Of a stretch of 64,000 bases of DNA, positions 56,677 through 64,000 are shown in pieces (position 1 is the first letter of the stretch; every line of letters begins with the position of its first letter). Under the pieces are notes generated by a model. The model did no database searches. It was not told the DNA's origin and saw only the letters and a program-made list of their open reading frames with translations. A program made the position numbers and the translations under genes. The DNA is from Carnobacterium pleistocenium FTR1 (GTDB taxonomy: Bacteria; Bacillota; Bacilli; Lactobacillales; Carnobacteriaceae), in the NCBI RefSeq assembly GCF_000744285.1, contig NZ_JQLQ01000002.1:1240001-1304000 (forward strand). The letters run 5' to 3'.

Positions 56677-57216
56677 ATGACAGAATTTCACGCAACAACG
56701 ATTTTTGCTATTCAACACGATGGAAAATGTGCAATGGCTGGGGATGGTCAAGTAACCATGGGTGAGCAGGTAATCATGAAAAGCACTGCTCGAAAAGTTC
56801 GCCGAATCTATAATGATGAAGTACTGGTTGGATTTGCTGGAAGTGTTGCTGATGCCTTTACCTTGGAAGAAAAATTTGAAGCTAAATTACATGAATACAA
56901 AGGAAATCTGACGCGTGCAGCTGTAGAATTGGCTCAAGAATGGCGTACAGATCGTGCCATGCAAAAATTAGAAGCTTTACTGATCGTCATGAACAAAGAA
57001 GAAATGTTAATGGTATCTGGCAGCGGCGAAGTGATCCAACCAGATGATGGCATATTAGCCATCGGTTCAGGCGGAAACTTCGCACTCGCAGCCGGTAGAG
57101 CATTAAAGAAACTCGGCAAAGATTTAACAGCAGCCCAAATTGCAAAGGAAAGCTTAAATACAGCTGCAGACATTTGTGTCTTTACGAATCACAATATTAT
57201 TGTGGAAGAACTATAA
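56677..57216 (+). CDS. hslV: HslV/ClpQ peptidase subunit
   Basis: HslV is the proteolytic core of the HslUV (ClpYQ) protease. The 179 residues begin [13 protein letters not shown], so the TTI stretch that forms the mature N-terminus in E. coli is preceded by five extra residues, as in B. subtilis CodW. There the nucleophile is an N-terminal Ser; here the equivalent residue is Thr2. [14 protein letters not shown] near 23 and [14 protein letters not shown] near 127 are conserved. ATG 56677 follows TGGAGGAAA. It lies between xerC and hslU. Confidence 0.94.
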   Translation: MTEFHATTIFAIQHDGKCAMAGDGQVTMGEQVIMKSTARKVRRIYNDEVLVGFAGSVADAFTLEEKFEAKLHEYKGNLTRAAVELAQEWRTDRAMQKLEALLIVMNKEEMLMVSGSGEVIQPDDGILAIGSGGNFALAAGRALKKLGKDLTAAQIAKESLNTAADICVFTNHNIIVEEL

Positions 57217-57228
57217 GGAGTGAAAAAG

Positions 57229-58659
57229 ATGATGATGACTAAAGAGGATATGACTCCAAGAGAAATCGTTGCTGAATTAGACAAATACATTATTGGCCAA
57301 ACTATGGCAAAAAAATCGGTTGCTGTAGCTTTACGCAACCGTCAAAGACGGTTGAAAGTATCCGAAGATATGCAAAAAGAAATCACACCTAAAAATTTAT
57401 TGATGATCGGCGCGACCGGCGTTGGGAAAACGGAAATTGCTCGACGTTTAGCAACAATCGTTCAAGCACCGTTTATAAAAGTTGAAGCTACGAAATTTAC
57501 CGAAGTTGGGTATATTGGACGCGACGTTGAGTCCATGGTCCGTGATTTAGTAGAAGCTTCTATTCAAATTGTCGAAAAACAACAATACTCAAGTGTTTAC
57601 GTACAAGCAGAAAAAAATGCCATTGACCGTATTGTTAAACTATTGATACCCGGTATTAAAAAAGAAAAAAAACAAAGTACCAGTGCGAATCCGTTTGAGG
57701 CTATGTTTAAGAACATGGGTGTAGATCCCAATCAATTAGCTCCACAAGAGGAAGAAGAAGTGGAAGAAGAAGTAACAGAAGCGATTTCGACGGATCGGGA
57801 AAAAATGAAACAACAGATTCGCAATGGGGTTCTAGACGAACGAGAAGTAACTATTCGAGTTGAAAGTCAAAAAAAAGCCACGAACTCTCCTATGGGTGCC
57901 GGCTTAGAACAAATGGGCATCGATTTAAACGAAACGTTAGGAGCTTTACGTCCTAAGACAAAAATCAAACGAACAGTTACTGTAAAAAAAGCTATCGAGC
58001 TCTTTCTCCAAGAGGAATCAGCAAAATTGGTCAATTCAGAAGACATTCATTCGATGGCCGTTGACTTAGCACAAAACGCCGGCATTATTTTTATTGATGA
58101 ATTTGATAAAATCACTTCAAAAAATCAAAATAGTGGGACCGTCTCTAGAGAAGGTGTTCAACGCGATATCTTACCGATTGTTGAAGGCTCACAAGTTAGT
58201 ACTAAATACGGCCCTGTCCAAACAGATCATATCTTATTCATTGCTTCTGGTGCATTCCATGTGTCTAAACCGAGTGATTTGATTCCTGAACTACAAGGAA
58301 GATTCCCTATTCGTGTTGAATTAGATGATCTAACAAAAGAAGATTTTGTTAAAATTTTAACTGAACCAAATAATGCGCTGTTAAAACAATACATCGCCAT
58401 GCTAGAAACGGAAAATGTTAAGATTACCTTTACGTATGAGTCGATTGAGCGCTTAGCTGAAATCGCCTATCGAGTCAACCAAGAAACAGATAACATTGGC
58501 GCGAGAAGGTTGCACACCATCTTAGAAAAACTTTTAGAAGACTTGCTTTTTGAAGCTCCTGATATGCAAATGGGTGACATTACGATCACTGAAAATTATG
58601 TAAATGAAAAAATTGAACATATTGTAGAAGACAAAGATTTAAGTCGCTACATCTTGTAA
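57229..58659 (+). CDS. hslU: HslU/ClpY ATPase subunit
   Basis: HslU unfolds substrates for HslV. The 476 residues have Walker A MIGATGVGKTEIARRLA at about 58, EVGYIGRDVESMVRDL near 90, an insertion I-domain (about 115-245, rich in Glu near 180), Walker B GIIFIDEFDKI at about 285 and the C-terminal helix ending EDKDLSRYIL, which inserts into HslV. ATG 57229 or one of the next two ATGs follows AAGGAG; the in-frame GTG 57220 overlaps that site. codY follows after 19 bases. Confidence 0.95.
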   Translation: MMMTKEDMTPREIVAELDKYIIGQTMAKKSVAVALRNRQRRLKVSEDMQKEITPKNLLMIGATGVGKTEIARRLATIVQAPFIKVEATKFTEVGYIGRDVESMVRDLVEASIQIVEKQQYSSVYVQAEKNAIDRIVKLLIPGIKKEKKQSTSANPFEAMFKNMGVDPNQLAPQEEEEVEEEVTEAISTDREKMKQQIRNGVLDEREVTIRVESQKKATNSPMGAGLEQMGIDLNETLGALRPKTKIKRTVTVKKAIELFLQEESAKLVNSEDIHSMAVDLAQNAGIIFIDEFDKITSKNQNSGTVSREGVQRDILPIVEGSQVSTKYGPVQTDHILFIASGAFHVSKPSDLIPELQGRFPIRVELDDLTKEDFVKILTEPNNALLKQYIAMLETENVKITFTYESIERLAEIAYRVNQETDNIGARRLHTILEKLLEDLLFEAPDMQMGDITITENYVNEKIEHIVEDKDLSRYIL

Positions 58660-58678
58660 AGAATGACGGAGGCTTCTC

Positions 58679-59488
58679 ATGAATGATTTACTGCAAAAAA
58701 TGCGCAAGATCAACAACCTATTACAAACAAAAGGCGGAGTCGTAAAATCGGATACTTCGGTAGACGGGGAATTAGCTTTTACGGCTATGGCCATTGTATT
58801 AGGAGATATTCTTGATGCAAACACTTATTTAATTGATGATGTTGGAAATCTATTGGGTTACCATGAAAAACATCAAATTAATAATGAACGAGTGAAACAA
58901 ATCCTGCAAGATAGAAAATTTCCAGCAAAATATAGCCGCAGCATGTTAGAAATTTACGAAACGAGATCGAATATAGACATCGAAAGTGACTATACAATGT
59001 TCCCAATCGAAACACGGGATATGTTTGTTGAAGGTTTAACAACCATAATTCCTGTTTTTGTTGCAGGAGAACGCTTAGGCACCCTTTTACTTGCACGGTT
59101 ACAGCCAAAATTCGATGATACTGATTTGATTTTGGGTGAGCATGCCGCTACGGTTGTTGGAATCGAGATACTGTATAAGAAATCTACTCAAATCGCAGAA
59201 TCGGTCCGTAATACAGCAACTGTTCAAATGGCTATCAAGACCTTGTCTTATAGTGAACTTAAGGTTATTAAGGCCATTTTTGAAGAATTAGACGGTACTG
59301 AGGGACGGATAACAGCTTCTAATGTTGCTGATAAAGTGGGCATCACCCGTTCAGTTATTGTGAATGCTTTACGTAAGTTAGAATCCGGAGGCATTATCGA
59401 ATCAAGGTCGCTAGGAATGAAAGGAACGTACATCAAAGTACAGAACACAAAATTCATTGAAGAGTTAGAAAAAGAATCGATTCATTGA
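58679..59488 (+). CDS. codY: GTP- and branched-chain-amino-acid-sensing repressor CodY
   Basis: CodY represses amino-acid uptake, synthesis and peptide-use genes when isoleucine, leucine, valine and GTP are plentiful. The 269 residues show the start MNDLLQKMRKINNLLQ, the GAF ligand domain (about 1-160) and the winged helix (about 200-260) with ASNVADKVGITRSVIVNALR. It ends the xerC-hslVU-codY operon, as in B. subtilis. No clear CodY box was found in the operon's upstream region. Confidence 0.96.
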   Translation: MNDLLQKMRKINNLLQTKGGVVKSDTSVDGELAFTAMAIVLGDILDANTYLIDDVGNLLGYHEKHQINNERVKQILQDRKFPAKYSRSMLEIYETRSNIDIESDYTMFPIETRDMFVEGLTTIIPVFVAGERLGTLLLARLQPKFDDTDLILGEHAATVVGIEILYKKSTQIAESVRNTATVQMAIKTLSYSELKVIKAIFEELDGTEGRITASNVADKVGITRSVIVNALRKLESGGIIESRSLGMKGTYIKVQNTKFIEELEKESIH

Positions 59489-59509
59489 TGAGCATCTTGT
59501 CAAAGAGAG

Positions 59510-59546
59510 TGATCCTTTAGTGCACTTTCACCAAAGGATTATTTTT
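59510..59546 (+). terminator. codY operon terminator
   Basis: GATCCTTTAGTG pairs with CACCAAAGGATT (one mismatch, one G-U), followed by a T-rich tail. Confidence 0.8.
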
Positions 59547-59591
59547 AAAGGTATATGGGGATGCAACAACTTTACCTAAGGAGGCACTACT

Positions 59592-60467
59592 ATGATTTCA
59601 TTAAAAAACAACCTTTTAACTGTTTCGATTTCTACAAAAGGGGCTGAATTGCAAAGTATTAAAAATCCTACTGAGGGAATAGAATACTTATGGCAGGGCG
59701 ATCCTACTTTTTGGGGCAGAAAGTCACCTGTGTTATTTCCAATCGTAGGGCGTTTGAAAAATGATCAGTATCGGTATAAAGGGAAAAATTATTCATTAAA
59801 TCAACATGGCTTTGCAAGAGATAGTGATTTTCAAGTAGAAGAACAGACCGCGACTATGGTCCGTTTAACGACTTATGCTACTCCTGATTCAAAGATATAC
59901 TATCCATTTGATTTTCAGTTAACTCTAACCTATACCTTGGTAGAGAATACCGTTAACGTTAGTTATTTTGTGAAAAATACGCATGCATCAGAAGAGTTGT
60001 ATTTTTCCATTGGGGCTCACCCTGGGTTCAATGTGCCACTGACAAGCGATACGGTGTTTGAAGATTATCATTTAAGCTTGTTACCTAAACAAACGCGTCA
60101 ACAGATTCCATTAGTTGGTTCTTATTTAGATTTAAACCATAAGGCATTGGGTCAAACCAATACAGAGATGGCCTTAAAAAGAACTTTATTTGATAACGAT
60201 GCTTTAATTTATGAAGCAAAGGGCAAAAATACTTTTTCAATTCTTTCTGAAAAGACCCCTCATGCTGTTTCGTTGACGTTTGAAGACTTTCCATTTGTAG
60301 GTATTTGGTCACCGCCTAAAAAAGAAGCCCCGTTTGTCTGTATCGAGCCCTGGTTTGGGGTAGCAGACACAACTGATTTTACAGGCGAGTTAAATGAAAA
60401 AATCGGCATTCAATGCCTGAAAGGTGCAGAAACTTTTTCTGCCAACTACACGATCTCACTAAGTTGA
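59592..60467 (+). CDS. Aldose 1-epimerase family protein (LacX-like)
   Basis: A 291-residue galactose-mutarotase-fold protein. Family features are GAELQSIKNPTEGIEYLWQG at about 13-32, the active-site region GRKSPVLFPIVGRLKN near 41, NQHGFARDSDF with a catalytic His near 71, IGAHPGFNVPL with a second His near 140, and FVCIEPWFGVADT with Glu near 254. Such proteins interconvert alpha and beta anomers of sugars. No sugar operon surrounds it, so the substrate is unknown. The start follows TAAGGAGGCA. Confidence 0.88.
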   Translation: MISLKNNLLTVSISTKGAELQSIKNPTEGIEYLWQGDPTFWGRKSPVLFPIVGRLKNDQYRYKGKNYSLNQHGFARDSDFQVEEQTATMVRLTTYATPDSKIYYPFDFQLTLTYTLVENTVNVSYFVKNTHASEELYFSIGAHPGFNVPLTSDTVFEDYHLSLLPKQTRQQIPLVGSYLDLNHKALGQTNTEMALKRTLFDNDALIYEAKGKNTFSILSEKTPHAVSLTFEDFPFVGIWSPPKKEAPFVCIEPWFGVADTTDFTGELNEKIGIQCLKGAETFSANYTISLS

Positions 60468-60493
60468 TTCCTTGATGGGAATGAGTGGATAAA

Positions 60494-60526
60494 AAAAGGA
60501 TCTGAGATTTTCCTCAGATCCTTTTG
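60494..60526. terminator. Bidirectional terminator between the epimerase and plsY
   Basis: AAAGGATCTGAG and CTCAGATCCTTT pair perfectly around a short T-rich loop, with A and T runs on either side. Confidence 0.9.
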
Positions 60527-60543
60527 TTGCGTTAGACATTTCA

Positions 60544-61164
60544 CTATAGCGAATTCTTTTTATCTTTTTTATATCCTAATCCAAATGGAACTTTGCTTTC
60601 GGTACCATTTCGGATACGTTTGATATTTTCTCTATGCCTATAGATAATAAAAAGGGCTAAAATAAAGGCGATAAGTGTTAAGATCCAATCTCCTATGAAT
60701 AAACTAGAAAGGACAATGATGGGCAGAGCAATAATACTTGAAAGGCTAACCATCCTTGTTAGAAATAGTAACACTAAGAAAAGTCCTACACAAAAAATAA
60801 AAAAGGGTGGATTGTAAGCTAACAGAACTCCGGCACTTGTAGCAACTGCTTTGCCACCTTTAAATTGAGCAAAAACAGGATACGTATGACCAAGTACTGC
60901 TCCTAGACCTATGACCATAGGATTGATTGGTAAGTCGAACAGCAAGGGTAAACTTGCAGCTAGGGTTCCTTTTAATACATCAGCCAACAATACAAAAATG
61001 CCTGCTGTTTTTCCTAATACTCTAAAGGTATTAGTCGTCCCAGAGTTGCCGCTGCCAAACTGACGGATATCTTTTTTATAAAATTTTGTGCCGATCCAAA
61101 CACCTGAAGGGATCGAACCTAACAAATAAGCAATAATAAACATTAATATGATTTTAGCCAACAA
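60544..61164 (-). CDS. plsY: Acyl-phosphate:glycerol-3-phosphate acyltransferase
   Basis: PlsY acylates glycerol 3-phosphate from acyl-phosphate, the first step of membrane phospholipid synthesis. The 206 residues span the membrane several times and carry the three catalytic motifs: LGSIPSGVWIG near 15, FGSGNSGTTNTFRVLGK near 36 and GAVLGHTYPVFAQFKGGKAV near 88. The start is TTG 61164 or the adjacent TTG 61161, after AAGGAGAG. It is divergent from parE, the usual Lactobacillales neighbourhood. Confidence 0.95.
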   Translation of the reverse strand: MLAKIILMFIIAYLLGSIPSGVWIGTKFYKKDIRQFGSGNSGTTNTFRVLGKTAGIFVLLADVLKGTLAASLPLLFDLPINPMVIGLGAVLGHTYPVFAQFKGGKAVATSAGVLLAYNPPFFIFCVGLFLVLLFLTRMVSLSSIIALPIIVLSSLFIGDWILTLIAFILALFIIYRHRENIKRIRNGTESKVPFGLGYKKDKKNSL

Positions 61165-61624
61165 AATTCTCTCCTTGGATTGTAATATACATAGATAATT
61201 AACGTATTTAATAGTTTACCACTTTTCCTATGGGAAGGCTAGAAAAAAGGCAATAACTACGCTGCCTAAAGCCGGCTTTAAAAAAAAATTGCTAATCAGC
61301 TTGCAATTCAAAAAAATAAATAGTTTAATGAAAGAGAATTCTAGCACAAAAGGCGAAAATACGTTCCCCTTTTTAGCCTGATTTGCCGTTTACTACTTTA
61401 AATTCCCTGAATATTAAGGTATGATTGAAAAGGCGCTTTAATCAATGAGACGATGATTGATGCTATTATGGGCTTGACCCTAATTACCAATTAAAATAAG
61501 AGACCAAAGAAAACTTTAAACATAAAGCAAGAATCTTCTTGTATCCAGCTAAAAATAACGATTTTTAGTTTATTGGGTAACTAAGGATGGATGGTTTTAT
61601 TTTGAAGCCTTAAGGAGTTTTAGT
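61165..61624. other. 460-base divergent intergenic region between plsY and parE
   Basis: It must hold the promoters of both genes but no near-consensus pair stands out; a TATTAT at about 61462 may serve parE. Two imperfect hairpins occur: CTGCCTAAAGCCGGC and GCTAAAAATAACGATTTTTAG (near 61550). No gene is recognised. Confidence 0.5.
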
Positions 61625-63625
61625 ATGCCAAAAGAATTAAGTAAAGATTACAATGATGAATCGATCCAAGTATTAGAAGGTCTAGAAGCTGTACGAAAAA
61701 GACCGGGTATGTATATTGGCTCCACGGATACACGAGGCTTACACCATCTCGTCTATGAAATAGTAGACAATTCGGTCGATGAAGCGTTATCTGGTTTTGG
61801 GAGCGAGATCAACGTGATTTTGCACAAAGACAATAGTATCAGTGTTAAAGATAACGGACGTGGGATGCCAATCGGAATCCATTCGTCTGGTATTCCAACT
61901 GTCCAAGTTATTTTTACAGTCTTGCATGCCGGTGGTAAGTTCGGTCAAGGAGGGTACAAGACCTCAGGTGGACTTCACGGTGTGGGAGCAAGTGTGGTCA
62001 ACGCACTTTCTGAGTGGCTTACGGTTACGATCATTCGAGACGGTGTCCACTATCAACAAAAATTTGTGAATGGCGGTAAAGCCAAAGGATCATTAAAGAA
62101 AATAAAAACAAGTAATGAAAAAAATGGGACCGTTGTTCATTTCAAACCCGATACGACAATCTTTACAACGGTCAATTTATCCTATGACGTTTTAGCAGAG
62201 CGCTTAAGAGAATCGGCTTTTCTTCTAAAAGGTCTACGGATAACATTAAGTGATGAACGAAACGATCAATCAGACGTTTTTTATTATGAAGAAGGCATTA
62301 AGGAATTTGTAAAATATTTAAATGAAGATAAAGATCATCTAACACCAGTAGCCTATTTCGAAGGAGAGAACAACGAAATTGAGGCTGAATTTTCTTTTCA
62401 ATACAATGATGGTTACTCTGAAACCATTTTATCTTTCGTTAACAATGTGCGCACGAAAGACGGCGGTACACATGAAGCAGGGATGAAAACAGCCATTACA
62501 AAAACATTTAATGAATACGCCCGTAAGGTTAACTTACTAAAAGAAAAAGATAAAAATTTAGAAGGTACTGACTTTAGAGAAGGATTAGCAGCCGTTATTT
62601 CTATTCGTATCCCTGAAAACCTGTTGCAATTTGAAGGGCAAACCAAAAGTAAATTAGGGACTCCTCAAGCCCGGTCAGCTGTTGAAACTGTCATCGGTGA
62701 ACAATTGAGTTATTACTTGATTGAAAATGGCGATTTAAGCCAACAGTTGATCCGTAAAGCGCTCAAGGCACGCGAAGCACGTGATGCAGCTAGAAAAGCA
62801 CGTGAAGAAAGCCGTAATGGGAAGAAACGCAAAAAAAATGACACACTTTTGTCTGGAAAATTAACGCCTGCTCAAAGCAAAAATGCTAAACGAAATGAAT
62901 TGTATTTAGTTGAGGGAGATTCAGCTGGCGGTTCGGCCAAACAAGGTCGAGACCGTAAGTTTCAGGCCATCTTGCCGCTTCGTGGAAAAGTAATCAATAC
63001 GGAAAAAGCTAAATTGCAAGATGTGATGAAAAATGAAGAAATCAGTACAATGATCTATACGATTGGTGCGGGTGTCGGACCTGAATTTGATATCGCTGAT
63101 TGTAATTACGATAAAATCATTATTATGACGGATGCGGATACCGATGGGGCACACATTCAAACCCTTTTACTAACCTTCTTTTATCGTTACATGAAACCTT
63201 TGTTTGAAGCAGGGAAAATTTATTTAGCTATGCCACCACTATATAAATTATCAAAAGGAAGCAGTAAAAAAGAAAAAATTGCGTATGCTTGGACAGATGA
63301 TGAATTGATTCAAGTAACAAAAGATTTTGGCAAAAATTATATTTTACAACGGTATAAAGGTCTGGGTGAAATGAACGCGGACCAATTATGGGATACAACG
63401 ATGAATCCTGAAACTCGAACGTTGATCCGTGTTAAAATCGATGATGCAGCTCAAGCTGAGAAACGCATCTCTATTCTAATGGGAGATAAAGTAGAACCTA
63501 GACGGAAATGGATCGAATCTCATGTTGAATTTACGTTTGAAGAAGGCGGCAGTCTTTTAGAAAATAGCCAAATTATGGATCAAATAGAACCAGGAGATGA
63601 AGGAAGTGTCGAAAATGGACAATAG
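61625..63625 (+). CDS. parE: DNA topoisomerase IV subunit B
   Basis: ParE is the ATPase half of topoisomerase IV, which unlinks replicated chromosomes. The 666 residues start with the GHKL ATPase domain ([19 protein letters not shown] at about 16, [11 protein letters not shown] near 46, [16 protein letters not shown] near 116) and have the Toprim-domain [15 protein letters not shown] at about 430 and [14 protein letters not shown] near 502. ParE rather than GyrB is supported by parC directly downstream, overlapping by 11 bases. The start follows TTAAGGAG. Confidence 0.96.
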   Translation: MPKELSKDYNDESIQVLEGLEAVRKRPGMYIGSTDTRGLHHLVYEIVDNSVDEALSGFGSEINVILHKDNSISVKDNGRGMPIGIHSSGIPTVQVIFTVLHAGGKFGQGGYKTSGGLHGVGASVVNALSEWLTVTIIRDGVHYQQKFVNGGKAKGSLKKIKTSNEKNGTVVHFKPDTTIFTTVNLSYDVLAERLRESAFLLKGLRITLSDERNDQSDVFYYEEGIKEFVKYLNEDKDHLTPVAYFEGENNEIEAEFSFQYNDGYSETILSFVNNVRTKDGGTHEAGMKTAITKTFNEYARKVNLLKEKDKNLEGTDFREGLAAVISIRIPENLLQFEGQTKSKLGTPQARSAVETVIGEQLSYYLIENGDLSQQLIRKALKAREARDAARKAREESRNGKKRKKNDTLLSGKLTPAQSKNAKRNELYLVEGDSAGGSAKQGRDRKFQAILPLRGKVINTEKAKLQDVMKNEEISTMIYTIGAGVGPEFDIADCNYDKIIIMTDADTDGAHIQTLLLTFFYRYMKPLFEAGKIYLAMPPLYKLSKGSSKKEKIAYAWTDDELIQVTKDFGKNYILQRYKGLGEMNADQLWDTTMNPETRTLIRVKIDDAAQAEKRISILMGDKVEPRRKWIESHVEFTFEEGGSLLENSQIMDQIEPGDEGSVENGQ

Positions 63626-64000
63626 AGCGGAGATCCAAGAATTAACTTTGGAAGAAGTCATGGGGGATCGTTTTGGGCGCTATTCAAAATACATTATTCA
63701 AGAACGAGCATTGCCAGATATTCGAGATGGGTTAAAACCCGTGCAACGACGAATCTTATACGCCATGAATGTAGAAGGCAATACATCTGATAAGGGCTTT
63801 AGAAAATCAGCTAAAACGGTCGGAAACGTTATCGGGAACTATCATCCACATGGAGATAGCAGTGTCTATGAAGCCATGGTACGTTTAAGCCAGGATTGGA
63901 AGCAACGGGAAGTATTGATTGAGATGCACGGGAATAATGGGAGTATGGACGGAGATCCTCCGGCAGCTATGCGGTATACGGAAGCACGTCTATCCAAAAT
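63615..64000 (+). CDS. parC: DNA topoisomerase IV subunit A (partial, runs off the window)
   Basis: The first 128 codons are visible, starting at ATG 63615 inside the end of parE, with GGAAGTG upstream. The N-terminus reads [20 protein letters not shown] and continues with [20 protein letters not shown] and the quinolone-resistance region [20 protein letters not shown]. The Ser and Glu positions usually changed in resistant strains hold Ser and Glu here. The active-site Tyr lies at or beyond the window end. Confidence 0.95.
   Translation, partial: MDNRAEIQELTLEEVMGDRFGRYSKYIIQERALPDIRDGLKPVQRRILYAMNVEGNTSDKGFRKSAKTVGNVIGNYHPHGDSSVYEAMVRLSQDWKQREVLIEMHGNNGSMDGDPPAAMRYTEARLSK

Noticed and set aside
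1-64000. CRISPR array, rRNA operon, prophage or intact insertion sequence
   Set aside because: No regularly spaced short repeats, rRNA sequence, phage structural genes or complete transposase were seen on reading the window.

Overview
The window is AT-rich Gram-positive chromosome with A+G-rich ribosome binding sites, TTG and GTG starts and many U-tailed terminators. The gene content points to Lactobacillales: a class Ib nrdHIEF operon, a FabT-controlled fab/acc cluster with FabK, codY after xerC-hslVU, and plsY next to parE-parC. The family Carnobacteriaceae, probably Carnobacterium, is my best guess from gene content alone. I could run no search.

Layout. 1-8.4 kb: the tail of a second glutamine synthetase, then glnR-glnA with a GlnR operator, a PH-domain protein, tRNA-Arg(UCU), nrdHIEF and a DUF975 membrane protein. 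8.4-15 kb is accessory and gene-poor: a lipoprotein, pgsA, a CBS protein, an FMN reductase, two candidate structured RNAs on either side of a decayed IS110-family transposase, a MarR regulator and a DUF2187 protein. 15.2-25.2 kb: the fatty-acid synthesis cluster fabT-fabH-acpP-fabK / fabD-fabG-fabF-accB-fabZ-accC-accD-accA. 25.7-33.6 kb: a TPR protein, tig, clpX, engB, hemA-hemL and a MazG-type pyrophosphohydrolase. 33.6-42.2 kb: a small reverse-strand ORF, an amino-acid ABC transporter with a fused binding protein and permease, a frameshifted CDF transporter, the fruRKA operon and a membrane-anchored cyclophilin. 42.6-48.1 kb: obgE, rnz, an SDR, a LapA-like protein, a DUF1836 protein and degV. 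48.2-59.5 kb: recJ, apt, dprA, topA, xerC, hslV, hslU and codY. 59.6-64 kb: an aldose epimerase, plsY, parE and the start of parC.

Three things stand out. First, recJ is split inside its catalytic DYDADG motif by an 840-nt group II intron that encodes no protein; removing exactly 48538-49377 restores a 777-codon frame. Second, a palindromic repeat of up to about 300 bp occurs in at least seven full or decayed copies, nearly always against a transcription terminator. Its ends resemble ISL3-type inverted repeats and one copy has a 7/8 target duplication, so it looks like a MITE. Third, two intergenic transcripts (about 11.95-12.24 and 13.12-13.43 kb) share three tandem 5' hairpins and a terminator about 300 nt downstream, and may be an undescribed small-RNA family.

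Most other genes are conserved housekeeping genes in familiar neighbourhoods. No CRISPR array, rRNA or intact transposase was seen.
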